Shown here: one piece after another, positions 26,168-41,214 of the stretch | Layout of the letters: every line of letters begins with the position of its first letter | Position numbering within the stretch: position 1 is the stretch's first letter | Assembly: GCF_000621445.1 (NCBI RefSeq) | Contig: NZ_JHYI01000012.1 | Coordinates: 1-64,000 of the forward strand | DNA: 64,000 bases | Direction: 5' to 3' | From: Alkalihalobacillus bogoriensis ATCC BAA-922 | GTDB lineage: Bacteria; Bacillota; Bacilli; Bacillales; Bacillaceae_F | Notes under the pieces: model-generated | Databases searched by the model: none | The model's input: the letters and a program-made list of their open reading frames with translations, nothing else | What the model was told of the DNA's origin: nothing | Position numbers and translations under genes: made by a program

Positions 26168-26979
26168 TACGATAATGCCTTCCCTTTACGGTATAAACCA
26201 AATCCAACCGTGACAGCCATTAAAGCAAACAACATGCCAAGACCATGGTCAGTTGCTGTTTTAGGTAATTTACCACCTTTTACTGTTTTATCTGATTGAA
26301 TCGGTGCAGCACCCGTTGCTTCTTCTGTAATTTCTTTTATCACGTCAGAGCCGAACATATCTGATGTAATTAAAATGTCAGCTAAAAATTCACCTTGAAG
26401 ATTGTAAAGTTCGATTAATAAATCAGCTCCATCAACACTATCTAAAACAATTAAATCACGAAGAGAAATCGCTTCTTTATTACCGTCTTTTACTAAAAAA
26501 TATTTTGCTTCCATTTCAAACACACGTAATAATTCTTCCCAAATTGATGCTAATTCTTCTAACTCAGCATCTGTTAAATCATCAGCGCTATCAAAGTCAG
26601 GTAAAGCCATAATACGTGCTTCTAGTGCTTCTAAATTAGCAAGAACTGTTTCCCCATCTAAGGCAGAAACATGGTCAAGCAATCGAATAAGCTCGTCCTC
26701 TGTTAATCCAAATAAAGCAAATAATTCAGTTAGATCGTCTAAACTTATTTCATCAAATTCCGCATCAAAAATAATCATTTCTTCTAATTCCTCTATTGAT
26801 TCGTAATCTGCCAATGTATCGCCATATTCAGCTAACATTTCCTCAAGTTCCACTAATGTTAACTCGTACTTATCAAGTAGTTCTTGAAGATTTTCATCTG
26901 TAATTGGTGTTGCTGCAAAAACAGTTAAATTAGGTATAACAAAAAGAATAGCTAAAAATAAAATAAAGACCTTTTTCAT
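26167..26979 (-). CDS. Processed acidic surface protein with LPxTA sorting signal
   Basis: Secreted cell-wall protein of 270 residues with a signal peptide (about 1-22, ending VFAA). A long, very acidic helical region rich in Glu, Asp and Leu follows. The C-terminal sorting signal is LPKTA (238-242), then a hydrophobic segment and an RKGK tail. The layout matches the family named processed acidic surface protein, whose members sit beside a class D sortase. The motif ends in Ala rather than the usual Gly. The role is unknown; the acidity might bind cations at the wall. A TATAAT lies about 35 bp before the start, without a convincing -35. Confidence 0.88.
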   Translation of the reverse strand: MKKVFILFLAILFVIPNLTVFAATPITDENLQELLDKYELTLVELEEMLAEYGDTLADYESIEELEEMIIFDAEFDEISLDDLTELFALFGLTEDELIRLLDHVSALDGETVLANLEALEARIMALPDFDSADDLTDAELEELASIWEELLRVFEMEAKYFLVKDGNKEAISLRDLIVLDSVDGADLLIELYNLQGEFLADILITSDMFGSDVIKEITEEATGAAPIQSDKTVKGGKLPKTATDHGLGMLFALMAVTVGFGLYRKGKALS

Positions 26980-27085
26980 TGTGCTCCCCCTAGGATTTTA
27001 ATGTGAATCAATTTATTATAAATGATAATTTAAAGGATAAATATCTATTTCATTCGACAAAAACCAAAGATGTTTCGACAAACTA

Positions 27086-27137
27086 AAAAGAGGTTACTAT
27101 TAAAGGAAAGTCCCTCTAATAATAACCTCTTTTTCAC
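27086..27137 (-). terminator. Terminator of rnr
   Basis: A long stem (AAAAGAGGTTA...TATTA with TAATA...AACCTCTTTTT) begins three bases after the rnr stop and is followed by T residues. It separates rnr from the surface-protein/sortase pair. Confidence 0.85.
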
Positions 27138-27139
27138 TT

Positions 27140-29473
27140 TTATTTCGGCTTCTTTTTGCCTTTTTTACGTTTATTTCTCGGAGCGTTTTCATAAAACTTT
27201 TTCTTCTTCTTTGGTGCTTTTTTATCACCTGCTCCGGATGCACTTGCTCCTTTTTTACGATCGCCAGGCTTTTTACGGCGCTCGCCTCCAACAATCACTT
27301 TTGGACGTTCTTTTCTGACTGTTTTTCGTTCACCTGTCATGCCTACAATTTCAAAGTCAATGGATGCCTCATCGACGTTCACATTCACACAACGAACTTC
27401 TAGCCCATCACCAATTCGAAAGACATTTCCTGTACGTTCGCCGATCATTGCATATTGTTTTTCATCATAATGATAATAGTCATCTGTTAAGTAACTAACA
27501 TGAACGAGTCCTTCAATCGTGTTTTCCAATTCAACAAAAAGTCCAAAGTTGGTGACACCGCTAATCATCCCTGTAAACGTTTCACCAATTTTATCTTCCA
27601 TATATTGTGCTTTTTTCACTTCATCTGTTTCACGTTCTGCTTCAACAGCTCGACGCTCCATTTCAGACGAATGCTTCGCAATTTCTGGAAGCTTTTCATT
27701 CCATAAACTTTGTGTTTGTTCATCGACTCGTCCTTCGACTAAATACGTACGAATGAGTCTGTGTACGATTAAGTCAGGATAACGACGAATTGGCGATGTA
27801 AAGTGCGTATAGAATTCTGTTGATAAACCAAAATGCCCTAAGCTATGTGGGTCATATTTGGCTTGCTGCATCGACCGTAACATGACCGTACTAATAACGG
27901 TTTCTTCAGGTTCACCCCGAACTTCCTCTAACAATTTTTGTAATGCTCGTGGATGGACTGTGTTTGCATTTCCTCGCACCACATACCCAAAGTTCGTTAT
28001 GAATTCAAGGAATTTCGTTAGTTTTTCTGCATCAGGGTCTTCATGAATACGGTAAATAAATGGAACTTTCATCCAGTGGAAATGCTCGGCAACAGCTTCA
28101 TTTGCTGCAAGCATAAATTCTTCAATGAGCTTTTCTGCAACTGAACGTTCTCTGATCACGACATCTGTCGGTTTTCCATCTTCTTGCACAAGCACTTTTG
28201 CTTCTTTAAAATCAAAGTCAATGGCGCCACGTTCAAAGCGCTTTTTCCGTAATATCGCTGCTAACTCTTCCATTAATTTAAAAAATGGAATAAGAGGCTC
28301 ATACCGCTTCATGACTTCTTCATCAGCTTCTGTTAAAATATCCCGGACATCCTTATACGTCATACGTTCTGTTGTACGAATAACACTTTCAAAAATTTCA
28401 TGATGGACAACTTGCCCATCTGGTGTAATTTCCATTTCACACGACAATGTTAGCCTGTCCACTTTCGGATTTAAACTACAAATCCCGTTTGACAAACGGT
28501 GAGGAATCATTGGAATTACACGGTCAACTAAGTAAACGCTCGTTGCACGCTCTCTTGCCTCTAAATCAATTGGTGAACCTTCTTTTACATAATAACTAAC
28601 GTCAGCAATATGGACGCCTAGTTTATAATTCCCATTGTCTAATTTTTCTACATTTACAGCATCATCTAAATCTTTCGCATCGGCACCATCAATAGTAACG
28701 ATCGTTTTATCGCGTAAATCACGACGTTTTCCAATTTCATCTTCTGAGATCGAATCTGGAACTTTTTCTGCTTGATCAATGACATCTTGTGGGAACTCAC
28801 CTGGCAGACCGTGTTTATGAATAATCGACAAAATATCGATGCCCGGGTCGTTTTTATGGCCGAGAATAGTTACAACTTCCCCTTCTGCACTCATTTTGCC
28901 TTCAGGGTATTTTGTGATTTTTACAACGACTTTATGGCCTTCGACAGCACCCTTATCTGCATTTTTGGGGATAAAGATGTCATTGGGAATTCGTTTATCA
29001 TCAGCAACAACAAAGCCATAATGTTCGCTATCAACAAATGTTCCTACGACTTCTTTTAATCCACGTTCAATAATACGAATAACTTCGCCTTCTGGTCTAG
29101 CACCCGTTGACTTCGGATGAAGACGGACAAGAACCGTATCTCCATTCATGGCGTTTCCTAAATCTAAGTTAGATACGTACACATCTTTTCCTTCAAATTC
29201 TTCTTCTGGAATAATAAAGGCAAATCCTTTTGCATTTGCTTGCACCCGACCGCGAACAAGGTTCATTTTGTCAGGAAGACCATAACGATTGCTTCGTGTT
29301 CTCACGATTAAACCTTTATCTTCCATATCATTTAAAAGTTTGACGAATTCTTTAAAATCACTTGAATCTTGCAATCCAAATGCTTCCTCTAATTCTGTCA
29401 CTGAAACTGGTTTTGTCACTTCTTCTCGCATATAATGCAATATTTTTTCTACTTGCTGTTCAGACACACCCAT
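27140..29473 (-). CDS. rnr: Ribonuclease R
   Basis: Processive 3'-5' exoribonuclease of the RNB family, able to degrade structured RNA and involved with tmRNA-SmpB in clearing defective mRNA. In order: N-terminal helix-turn-helix, two cold-shock domains, the RNB catalytic core ([19 protein letters not shown], with clustered Asp), an S1 domain (about 625-705) and a Lys-rich tail. At 777 residues it is the usual length. The start may be the GTG at 29467, better spaced from AAGGAAG, rather than the ATG at 29473. It follows the esterase gene at a short distance, as in B. subtilis. Confidence 0.96.
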   Translation of the reverse strand: MGVSEQQVEKILHYMREEVTKPVSVTELEEAFGLQDSSDFKEFVKLLNDMEDKGLIVRTRSNRYGLPDKMNLVRGRVQANAKGFAFIIPEEEFEGKDVYVSNLDLGNAMNGDTVLVRLHPKSTGARPEGEVIRIIERGLKEVVGTFVDSEHYGFVVADDKRIPNDIFIPKNADKGAVEGHKVVVKITKYPEGKMSAEGEVVTILGHKNDPGIDILSIIHKHGLPGEFPQDVIDQAEKVPDSISEDEIGKRRDLRDKTIVTIDGADAKDLDDAVNVEKLDNGNYKLGVHIADVSYYVKEGSPIDLEARERATSVYLVDRVIPMIPHRLSNGICSLNPKVDRLTLSCEMEITPDGQVVHHEIFESVIRTTERMTYKDVRDILTEADEEVMKRYEPLIPFFKLMEELAAILRKKRFERGAIDFDFKEAKVLVQEDGKPTDVVIRERSVAEKLIEEFMLAANEAVAEHFHWMKVPFIYRIHEDPDAEKLTKFLEFITNFGYVVRGNANTVHPRALQKLLEEVRGEPEETVISTVMLRSMQQAKYDPHSLGHFGLSTEFYTHFTSPIRRYPDLIVHRLIRTYLVEGRVDEQTQSLWNEKLPEIAKHSSEMERRAVEAERETDEVKKAQYMEDKIGETFTGMISGVTNFGLFVELENTIEGLVHVSYLTDDYYHYDEKQYAMIGERTGNVFRIGDGLEVRCVNVNVDEASIDFEIVGMTGERKTVRKERPKVIVGGERRKKPGDRKKGASASGAGDKKAPKKKKKFYENAPRNKRKKGKKKPK

Positions 29474-29491
29474 TCACTTCCTTTTCATTCA

Positions 29492-30241
29492 TTAGTTAGA
29501 AGACCAATCCAATGTTTCTAAAAAATGATAAACATCCTCGTGGAGTTGTTCTTTTTCCTTATCAAGGGTGATGACATGACTGGAATGTTCATACCATTTT
29601 AGTTTCTTATTTGTTGCTTCAACGGTGTCATGAATAATAGAAGCACTCTCCAGATCAATCATTTCATCATGGCGAGCTTGCGCAACAAAGACTGGGGCAT
29701 ATATATGATCTAAATGCTCGTGGACATCCGTAATTAACTTCTGTAGAGCCTGTAATGTATTCATCGGTGTTTGTTTAAATTTCTCAATTTCCTCTTCAAT
29801 TTGGTCCTCAGGTTTCCCTTCAAACTTTTTATATTGCCGAGCATAATCAACAACACCTTCGTACATAACCTCTTCACTTTTCGTTTTTACGGGAGCACAC
29901 ATTGGAATAATTCCCTTTACTGGATAAGTATACCCTATCTTTAAAGAAAAGACGCCTCCAAGTGAAAGTCCACATACTGCAATCTCTTCATAGCCTTTAC
30001 TTTTTAACCATTCATAGCCTTCAACAACATCACTCCACCAATCTTCGGGTCCTGTATGAACCAATTGTTCTGGTGGAACACCATGACCTTTATAAAGAGG
30101 CGCATAACATGTATATCCTTGTTTTTGTAAGTATCGCCCTATCATTCGCACATCAGCAGTTGTCCCTGTAAACCCATGTAAAAGAAGAACCGCCCGTTCT
30201 CCTCCTTCAAACATAAACGGCTTTGGAGCTACTGGTTTCAT
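29492..30241 (-). CDS. Carboxylesterase (Est30/YvaK-like)
   Basis: Cytoplasmic alpha/beta hydrolase of 249 residues acting on short-chain esters. The oxyanion region [14 protein letters not shown] and the nucleophile elbow GLSLGG (Ser near residue 93) are intact, and the catalytic His lies in HSSHVITLD near the C-terminus. It closely resembles Geobacillus stearothermophilus Est30 and B. subtilis YvaK, and occupies the same place between secG and rnr. The physiological substrate is not known. Confidence 0.92.
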   Translation of the reverse strand: MKPVAPKPFMFEGGERAVLLLHGFTGTTADVRMIGRYLQKQGYTCYAPLYKGHGVPPEQLVHTGPEDWWSDVVEGYEWLKSKGYEEIAVCGLSLGGVFSLKIGYTYPVKGIIPMCAPVKTKSEEVMYEGVVDYARQYKKFEGKPEDQIEEEIEKFKQTPMNTLQALQKLITDVHEHLDHIYAPVFVAQARHDEMIDLESASIIHDTVEATNKKLKWYEHSSHVITLDKEKEQLHEDVYHFLETLDWSSN

Positions 30242-30330
30242 TATTCATCATCCTTTACTTCATAGTGTTGCCTGTTTTTTTGATTCTACTATGTATATAA
30301 GCATATTTTATTCCCAACCAACTGTATCAA

Positions 30331-30367
30331 GTAAAAAAGAAAGCAGCAAGTTTCCTCGCTGCTTTCT
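30331..30367 (-). terminator. Terminator after secG
   Basis: A 10-bp stem AGAAAGCAGC with GCTGCTTTCT and a T run on the minus strand, 16 bp beyond the secG stop. It implies that the esterase-rnr unit has its own promoter or depends on read-through. Confidence 0.85.
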
Positions 30368-30382
30368 GAATGGTTATTATCC

Positions 30383-30610
30383 TTATGCAAAATAAGCGAC
30401 AGCAATCGTTAATACAAAAAACAAAATCGCTAGTACAACAGTAGCTTTAATTAAAACCGCATCAATTCCTCTAGCTTTTTGTTTCCCTACTAATTGCTCA
30501 GCTCCACCAGAAATCGCTCCAGATAAGCCCGCACTACGACCAGATTGAAGTAAAACAACGATAATTAATGCGACAGCATTAATTCCAAGTAATACAGATA
30601 AAAATCCCAC
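30383..30610 (-). CDS. secG: Preprotein translocase subunit SecG
   Basis: A 75-residue membrane protein with two hydrophobic segments (about 3-20 and 52-72) joined by a loop with the family stretch [20 protein letters not shown]. It assists SecYE in protein export across the cytoplasmic membrane. Its position before the esterase, rnr and smpB-ssrA matches B. subtilis. A strong terminator follows. Confidence 0.95.
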   Translation of the reverse strand: MGFLSVLLGINAVALIIVVLLQSGRSAGLSGAISGGAEQLVGKQKARGIDAVLIKATVVLAILFFVLTIAVAYFA

Positions 30611-30830
30611 GACTTACACCTCCATAAGTACAGTATGCGCTTTTATAAACATACCATAAAACTAGCTGTACAAGCAAGAGGAGAGTGAATGGTTTGGAGC
30701 AATTCATTCTCCTTAAAAGTACACTTTTTTTCATATTTTTTCATTATTTTAATGTTTTCTGTTGAAATATTAGGTATTTTAGACTACACTTGAATTTGAT
30801 TTTATCATACTAAAGCAGAGGAGCTTACAC

Positions 30831-31115
30831 ATGAGTACAGAAACAACAACAAAAGTCATCATTGAAAAACCAGAAGGTAATGGACTAGCCACAGCAGGTC
30901 TTGTTTTAGGTATTATTGGGGTTGTCCTTAATCTCATTCCATTCATTCCATATATTCTTGGTGGACTTGCCATTGTTTTTGGGTTTGTCGGGTTAAACAA
31001 ACCAGTAAAACAAGGTGTAGCAAAAGCTTCGTTAATTCTCGGTATTGTTACAATTGCACTAAAAATTGCATTTTGGGTTTTTATTTTCATTGTAGGTGGC
31101 ATTGGCTCACTTTAA
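30831..31115 (+). CDS. Small membrane protein, DUF4190-like
   Basis: A 94-residue protein. A short polar N-terminus is followed by two or three hydrophobic segments rich in Gly, Ile and Val (LATAGLVLGIIGVVLNLIPF, then a LASLILGIV-like second half). The internal near-repeat of small-residue motifs is typical of DUF4190 proteins of unknown function. A GAGGAG site lies seven bases before the ATG. It is monocistronic with a strong terminator and converges with eno across a repeat-rich gap. Confidence 0.8.
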   Translation: MSTETTTKVIIEKPEGNGLATAGLVLGIIGVVLNLIPFIPYILGGLAIVFGFVGLNKPVKQGVAKASLILGIVTIALKIAFWVFIFIVGGIGSL

Positions 31116-31120
31116 GAGGG

Positions 31121-31160
31121 ATGTACAAAAGGGTCTGTAAAAGACCTTTTTGTACTTCTT
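31121..31160 (+). terminator. Terminator of the DUF4190-like gene
   Basis: A 14-bp stem of GTACAAAAGGGTCT and AGACCTTTTTGTAC, with a short loop and a T run. Confidence 0.9.
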
Positions 31161-31163
31161 TTT

Positions 31164-31220
31164 TTGAAAGATAAGAGAGTATAAAAATTTAAACGAAAAG
31201 ATGCTCCGCGTTTTTCTTAT
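31164..31220 (-). repeat. H160 dispersed repeat, copy f (inverted, internally deleted)
   Basis: On the minus strand this reads as the start of H160 (AAGAAAAACGCGGAGC...) joined directly to its AT-rich end (...TTTTTATACTCTCTTATC). The whole central hairpin region of about 110 bp is absent. Its end abuts Q51 copy C. Confidence 0.7.
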
Positions 31221-31391
31221 TCGGACATTTGTTCCTCTATTCACTAAGGAACAAAGCTATTTCGATGGCTAACGGACATCTGTTCCGCTACTTCCTCATT
31301 TTTAGCCTATTCACCCGTCTTTTTGCACAATAACGGAACAGATGTCCGATACACTCCCAAAAACGCTGGTTTTTCATAAAATTTGTCCGTA
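31218..31391. repeat. Q51 four-unit dyad element, copy C
   Basis: Direct units start at 31222 and 31273 (51 bp apart). An inverted unit has TGTCCG at 31343, and a degenerate fourth has TGTCCG at 31384. The last spacing is 41 bp, so this copy has lost about 10 bp. Units two and three are perfect complements over 19 positions. It lies between the terminators of two convergent genes. Confidence 0.8.
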
Positions 31392-31417
31392 AGCTTAAGC
31401 TCACTCTGCAACATAGA

Positions 31418-31446
31418 AAAGACTGCGAATCTATTCGCAGTCTTCC
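31418..31446 (-). terminator. Terminator of the glycolytic operon
   Basis: A stem of AAGACTGCGAAT with ATTCGCAGTCTT and a very short loop, followed on the minus strand by TTTTC. It lies 13 bp after the eno stop. Confidence 0.85.
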
Positions 31447-31458
31447 CTAACGTCAAAC

Positions 31459-32763
<1,305 letters not shown>

Positions 32764-32873
32764 CTAACATTTTTTATTCAATTTTTTCGTCTACAATAGG
32801 TTGCGTTTGTTCCTATAAATCATTCGCTATCCCTTTGTAAACTCCTACAGTAATTTTCAAATTCACAAACTCT

Positions 32874-36353
<3,480 letters not shown>

Positions 36354-36397
36354 GTCAAATGAACCCCCTTAACGATTGTTGTAAGATGATAAGCATT

Positions 36398-36438
36398 GGA
36401 AAGAGGAGAATGGCGCTTTTGCTTCTCCTCCTCTTTCC
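36398..36438 (-). promoter_or_regulatory. Intercistronic hairpin between gapA and pgk
   Basis: Eleven-base arms ggaaagaggag (36398-36408) and ctcctctttcc (36428-36438) are perfectly complementary. There is no long T run after it on the minus strand. It could stabilise the 3' end of a processed cggR-gapA mRNA or act as a weak terminator that gives gapA more transcript than pgk. Confidence 0.6.
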
Positions 36439-36457
36439 CATTAAATTCTACTTTTCA

Positions 36458-37480
<1,023 letters not shown>

Positions 37481-37542
37481 TTAAAATGCATTCATTCTCT
37501 AAATTTTTTATTTCAAAGGGGGGATAACCCTACGAAAACAAA

Positions 37543-38571
37543 CTACTCTCTACTATTTTCTACAATTTTCTTTGCTGCGGCTTCATCAGTAATTAAAACA
37601 TGGCTCGTTCGATGTTTGACATAAGCGGCAATAGCATCTGCTTTAGAGGCACCACCTGCAACCGCAATGACATACTTAGATTTTGTTAAATCCTCGAGCT
37701 GTAAGCCAATTGTTCTTTCCCTATGAATAATATTTCCAGTTTGGTCAAAATAATAACCAAAGGCTTCTGCAACAGCATGATGTTTCTTTAGCTTTTCAAC
37801 GAGTGCTTCTGGTGAACCTCGTCGTTTTGCCATAGTCGTAGCATCTCCAATCCCATGAATGACGATGCATGAAGACCGGATGATCGACAATATCTCTTTA
37901 ATGGAAGGTTCTGCTACTAAAGAAGCGTATGTTTCTTCACTGAGTAAATCAGGAACATGCATTAATCGATAACTTGCTCCTGCCCGTCTTGCCATTTCGG
38001 CACTTATCGTATTCGCCTGGTTTTCCACTTGCTCGCCTAATCCACCTCGAGCAGGGACAAACATCGCTTCATGTAAAACAGGGTCAGGCGTCATCATTTC
38101 TGCAATCGATGCCATTGTCGTTCCACCAGTAACTGCAATGACATTTTTCGGGGTTAAATGCTGCTTTAAACGATTGACACAAGCACGCCCCATTTCTTTT
38201 TTCACCCAATCATACTGGTCGCTATCGCCAGCAACAACAATGACATTCTCAATTTGTAATTGCTTTGATAATTGTTCTTCCAGTGTTCGAAGTCCAAGTA
38301 AATCTTTCATCACATCTTCTAGCTGAAATAACGTCGTTTTTCCTTCTTCGGATAAACTCATCCCAGCTGGGGAAATCTGAATAAGACCTTGGTCTTTGAG
38401 AAACTCAACTTCACTCCGAAGTACACGTTCGGAAATTTCAAGGCTTGATGCTAAATTTCGTCGTCCAATCGGTTCCATTAACCTTATCGACTGCAAAATT
38501 CGAAATCGCTTCGCCATGACATCGAGCATATCAGGTAATAATTTTCGTTGAAGCTCTAATAATACTCGCAT
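37543..38571 (-). CDS. cggR: Central glycolytic genes repressor
   Basis: SorC-family repressor of the gapA operon, released by fructose 1,6-bisphosphate. It has an N-terminal winged helix (about 20-85, with LASSLEISERVLRSEVEFL) and a C-terminal sugar-binding domain with AVTGGTTMASIAEMM near residue 148 and GGASKADAIAAY near the end. At 342 residues it is typical. It is first in the operon it controls, and its tandem operator lies 35-73 bp before its start. The AAGGAG site is well placed. Confidence 0.96.
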   Translation of the reverse strand: MRVLLELQRKLLPDMLDVMAKRFRILQSIRLMEPIGRRNLASSLEISERVLRSEVEFLKDQGLIQISPAGMSLSEEGKTTLFQLEDVMKDLLGLRTLEEQLSKQLQIENVIVVAGDSDQYDWVKKEMGRACVNRLKQHLTPKNVIAVTGGTTMASIAEMMTPDPVLHEAMFVPARGGLGEQVENQANTISAEMARRAGASYRLMHVPDLLSEETYASLVAEPSIKEILSIIRSSCIVIHGIGDATTMAKRRGSPEALVEKLKKHHAVAEAFGYYFDQTGNIIHRERTIGLQLEDLTKSKYVIAVAGGASKADAIAAYVKHRTSHVLITDEAAAKKIVENSRE

Positions 38572-38605
38572 TGTTCAATCTCCTTACATTAAGCAGAAAT
38601 TTAAT

Positions 38606-38644
38606 CGGGTCACAAAAAGTCCCTAGGTGACATTTATTGTCCCG
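38606..38644 (-). promoter_or_regulatory. CggR operator (tandem half sites)
   Basis: On the minus strand two CGGGAC/GGGAC-type half sites, each followed six bases later by TGTCA or TGTGA, form a tandem of about 39 bp between promoter and cggR. The arrangement matches the known B. subtilis CggR operator. Confidence 0.85.
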
Positions 38645-38684
38645 ATGCGGGTAAAAAAAAGACCAGTTCCTGCTTACAGTTTTT

Positions 38685-38713
38685 ATTTTAACAAGGAAAT
38701 GATCGTTCTACAA
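38685..38713 (-). promoter_or_regulatory. Putative promoter of the glycolytic operon
   Basis: Minus-strand TTGTAG (38713-38708) and TAAAAT (38690-38685) are spaced 17 bp, just after the glutaredoxin-like gene. The CggR operator lies roughly 35-75 bp downstream of the predicted start, as in B. subtilis. The -35 is a weak match. Confidence 0.55.
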
Positions 38714-38720
38714 GTTAATT

Positions 38721-38972
38721 TTATCCTTTTTTCTCAAGTAAACGCTTTCTTATCTTATTTTTTGACAAAATTCCGAAATCAACATCTTCCCCATCAATAA
38801 CAACCACTGGAATCATAATTTGATACTTCTCAAGTAAATCTTCATTTTTGTATATATCAACGACATGAATGTCCAGTGGAAATTCTTCTGTTAGTTGCTG
38901 TAAAACTGAAAAGCCTTTATCACATAAAGAACAATTTTCTTTTGAATAAAAAGTCATCTTTATTTTCTTCAT
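38721..38972 (-). CDS. Glutaredoxin-like protein
   Basis: An 83-residue thioredoxin-fold protein with the redox motif CSLC (Cys14, Cys17) near the N-terminus and the cis-Pro stretch IPVVVIDGEDV. It resembles the DUF836/glutaredoxin group found beside sigL and cggR in bacilli. It probably reduces disulphides or glutathione-/bacillithiol-mixed disulphides in the cytoplasm; the partner is unknown. It starts 11 bp after rpoN ends, has an AGGAGGA site, and is likely cotranscribed with rpoN. Confidence 0.85.
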   Translation of the reverse strand: MKKIKMTFYSKENCSLCDKGFSVLQQLTEEFPLDIHVVDIYKNEDLLEKYQIMIPVVVIDGEDVDFGILSKNKIRKRLLEKKG

Positions 38973-38983
38973 CGTTCCTCCTG

Positions 38984-40279
38984 CTATTCATACCTCTTTC
39001 GTTTTGATGACGCTGGAATATTCAGCTCATCACGGTATTTCGCTATCGCTCGTCTAGAAATTGTAATATTAAACGATTCAGAAAGCAAGCGAACGATCGA
39101 TTGATCAGATAGTGGTTTAGTTTTATCTTCTCCCTCTACTATCGCTTTTATATGTTGCTTCACTTTATCACTTGATGTATCTCGATTTACTTTTGACACA
39201 AAAAATGATTTCAGTTCAAACACCCCTTTTGGTGTTTGAACATATTTATTTGTTGTAACTCGACTTACCGTTGATTCATGCACGCCAACTTCATCAGCAA
39301 TTTCTTTTAATGTTAGAGGTTCTAGACTTCCATCTGTGAAAAATGAGCGTTGTTTTTCCACAAGAGCTCTAGTTACCAAAAGAATCGTTTCTTGACGTTG
39401 CTGAATACTTTTCATAACCCATTGCACTTGTTCAAATTTCCGCTTCACATACTCTGTGACCTCCGTTTTCTCCTTGCTTGTCAACAACTTTCGATAGTGG
39501 TTATTAACTGTAATTTGAGGAAGAATGTCATCATTCATCATGACAATAAATTCACCGTTCGTGATTTCCACAGTAACGTCAGGAACAATATATGTTGTTG
39601 CCTCTTCATGAAAATGACTGCCTGGCTTAGGATCCAAATCTTGAATGACATCATACACATCTTGAATTTCTGCTGCCGTTACGGCTAGCTCTTTTGCAAG
39701 CTCTCTCCATTTTCGTTCAGCAAACATCGGCAAATAGTGTTCAACTATCATCTCAGCTAATGGGAAGCGTCTTCTTCTTGCTTTTAACTGGAGTAATAAA
39801 CATTCTTCTAGACCACTTGCACCAATCCCAGTAGGCTCAAGTGATTGAAGAAGCGCAATATCGGTTTCGATTGTGTCTTCTTTTACTTTCAATTCTCTTG
39901 CTAATTCTTCTCGTTGTATTGGAAGGTAGCCGTCCTGTGATAAATGACAAATCATATAGTAGAGGCGCTTGTATTGTTGTTTTTCAATGTTCATAAACCG
40001 TAGCTGTTGACATAGATGTTCTGTTAGCCCTATTGGTTTGTTCCGAATATAATCTAAAGCCGTTACGTTTGAATTGGTGGAATTTCTTCCTTCAAACCTA
40101 TAATCCATTTCATTGCGATCCGCCCCTAAGTCAATTAAAGGGTTTTCCAGCGCTTGTTCTTTAATAAAGTGGATGAGCTCTATCGAAGAATATTGCAGCA
40201 AGGAGATCGCCTGTCTCAACTCACGGGTCATATATAAGTTTGTACTTTGATAAAGACCAACGTTTAAGTTTAACTCCAT
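38984..40279 (-). CDS. rpoN: RNA polymerase sigma-54 factor
   Basis: Alternative sigma factor (called SigL in B. subtilis) for -24/-12 promoters that need bacterial enhancer-binding activators. It begins with the Gln/Leu-rich activator-interaction region (LNLNVGLYQSTNLYMTREL). It then has the core-binding domain, a helix-turn-helix (EIADEVGVHESTVSRVT) and the RpoN box ISRRAIAKYRDELNIPASSK. The ATG at 40279 with GGAG seven bases away gives 431 residues; a longer frame starts in the leader and lacks a site. A near-perfect cre site lies just upstream, fitting CcpA control of sigL as known in B. subtilis. Confidence 0.95.
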   Translation of the reverse strand: MELNLNVGLYQSTNLYMTRELRQAISLLQYSSIELIHFIKEQALENPLIDLGADRNEMDYRFEGRNSTNSNVTALDYIRNKPIGLTEHLCQQLRFMNIEKQQYKRLYYMICHLSQDGYLPIQREELARELKVKEDTIETDIALLQSLEPTGIGASGLEECLLLQLKARRRRFPLAEMIVEHYLPMFAERKWRELAKELAVTAAEIQDVYDVIQDLDPKPGSHFHEEATTYIVPDVTVEITNGEFIVMMNDDILPQITVNNHYRKLLTSKEKTEVTEYVKRKFEQVQWVMKSIQQRQETILLVTRALVEKQRSFFTDGSLEPLTLKEIADEVGVHESTVSRVTTNKYVQTPKGVFELKSFFVSKVNRDTSSDKVKQHIKAIVEGEDKTKPLSDQSIVRLLSESFNITISRRAIAKYRDELNIPASSKRKRYE

Positions 40280-40305
40280 CCAATTTCTCCTCTCTACACA
40301 TCTAT

Positions 40306-40319
40306 TGTAAACGCTTACC
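40306..40319 (-). promoter_or_regulatory. cre site in the rpoN leader
   Basis: TGTAAACGCTTACC matches 13 of 14 positions of the CcpA consensus TGWAANCGNTNWCA. It lies 27-40 bp before the rpoN start, well placed to block transcription. Confidence 0.85.
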
Positions 40320-40499
40320 ATATATATACGTCAAGGTTTTTCTCATATACACAATTATAACAATTTATTTAGTATATTTGTGAAATTTGAAATTAAATCT
40401 AACAAATTCGTTTGAAGTAACTTGAATTCGGTTATCATGAAAAGGTATTCTAGGAAGAACATAGAAATAATATAGTAGTAGAAATGGTCAGGTATATCA

Positions 40500-40529
40500 T
40501 TTGACCTTTCTTGACCATTTAGGTATGAT
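40500..40529 (+). promoter_or_regulatory. clpP promoter with CtsR operator
   Basis: TTGACC (40501-40506) and TATGAT (40524-40529) are spaced 17 bp. The heptad repeat TTTGACC-TTT-CTTGACC (40500-40516) overlaps the -35 and matches the CtsR operator with one mismatch. This implies heat- and stress-induced expression of clpP. Confidence 0.88.
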
Positions 40530-40572
40530 GTGTACATAACGAAATATTAAAAGAAATGAGGAGGATATTCAA

Positions 40573-41166
40573 ATGAATTTAATCCCTACAGTTATTGAAC
40601 AAACAAATCGCGGAGAAAGAGCTTATGATATTTACTCTAGATTGTTAAAGGATCGTATTATTATGTTAGGAAGCGCGATTGATGACAATGTCGCTAACTC
40701 CATTGTTGCTCAGCTTCTTTTCTTACAAGCAGAAGATCCTGAAAAAGACATCTCTCTTTACATTAATAGCCCTGGTGGATCGATTACAGCAGGTATGGCG
40801 ATCTATGACACAATGAATTTCATTAAGCCAGCCGTTTCTACGATTTGTATCGGGATGGCGGCTTCCATGGGAGCTTTCCTTTTATCTGCAGGTGAAAAAG
40901 GAAAACGTTATGCTCTTCCAAACAGTGAAGTTATGATTCACCAACCACTTGGTGGTGCACAAGGGCAAGCGTCTGATATCGAAATTCATGCAAGAAGAAT
41001 CATTGAAATGCGTGAGCACTTAAACAAAATTTTATCAGAACGTACAGGTCAACCTCTTGAAGTGATTGCCAAAGACACTGACCGTGATAATTTCATGAGT
41101 GCTGAACAAGCGAAAGAATACGGTTTAATTGATGGTGTTATTACGTCAGAGCGTACAAAAAAATAA
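40573..41166 (+). CDS. clpP: ATP-dependent Clp protease proteolytic subunit
   Basis: Serine protease barrel that, with ClpX, ClpC or ClpE, degrades damaged, regulatory and ssrA-tagged proteins. The catalytic triad is visible as Ser98 (GMAASMGA), His123 (MIHQP) and Asp172 (DTDRDNF). At 197 residues it is the standard length. A GAGGAGG site precedes the ATG. It is monocistronic, with a CtsR-controlled promoter upstream and a strong terminator downstream. It is the natural consumer of tags added by the tmRNA encoded 16 kb away. Confidence 0.98.
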   Translation: MNLIPTVIEQTNRGERAYDIYSRLLKDRIIMLGSAIDDNVANSIVAQLLFLQAEDPEKDISLYINSPGGSITAGMAIYDTMNFIKPAVSTICIGMAASMGAFLLSAGEKGKRYALPNSEVMIHQPLGGAQGQASDIEIHARRIIEMREHLNKILSERTGQPLEVIAKDTDRDNFMSAEQAKEYGLIDGVITSERTKK

Positions 41167-41170
41167 GAAG

Positions 41171-41207
41171 TCACACAAAAAGCACAGGCTTCTGTGCTTT
41201 TTGTGTT
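41171..41207 (+). terminator. clpP terminator
   Basis: A 12-bp stem (CACAAAAAGCAC/AG... with ...CTGTGCTTTTTGTG) immediately after the stop. Confidence 0.88.
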
Positions 41208-41214
41208 CTATCGA

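Noticed and set aside
40355-40537. Minus-strand open frame of 60 codons
   Set aside because: It covers the CtsR operator and clpP promoter antisense, is AT-rich and hydrophobic by chance, and has no ribosome site.
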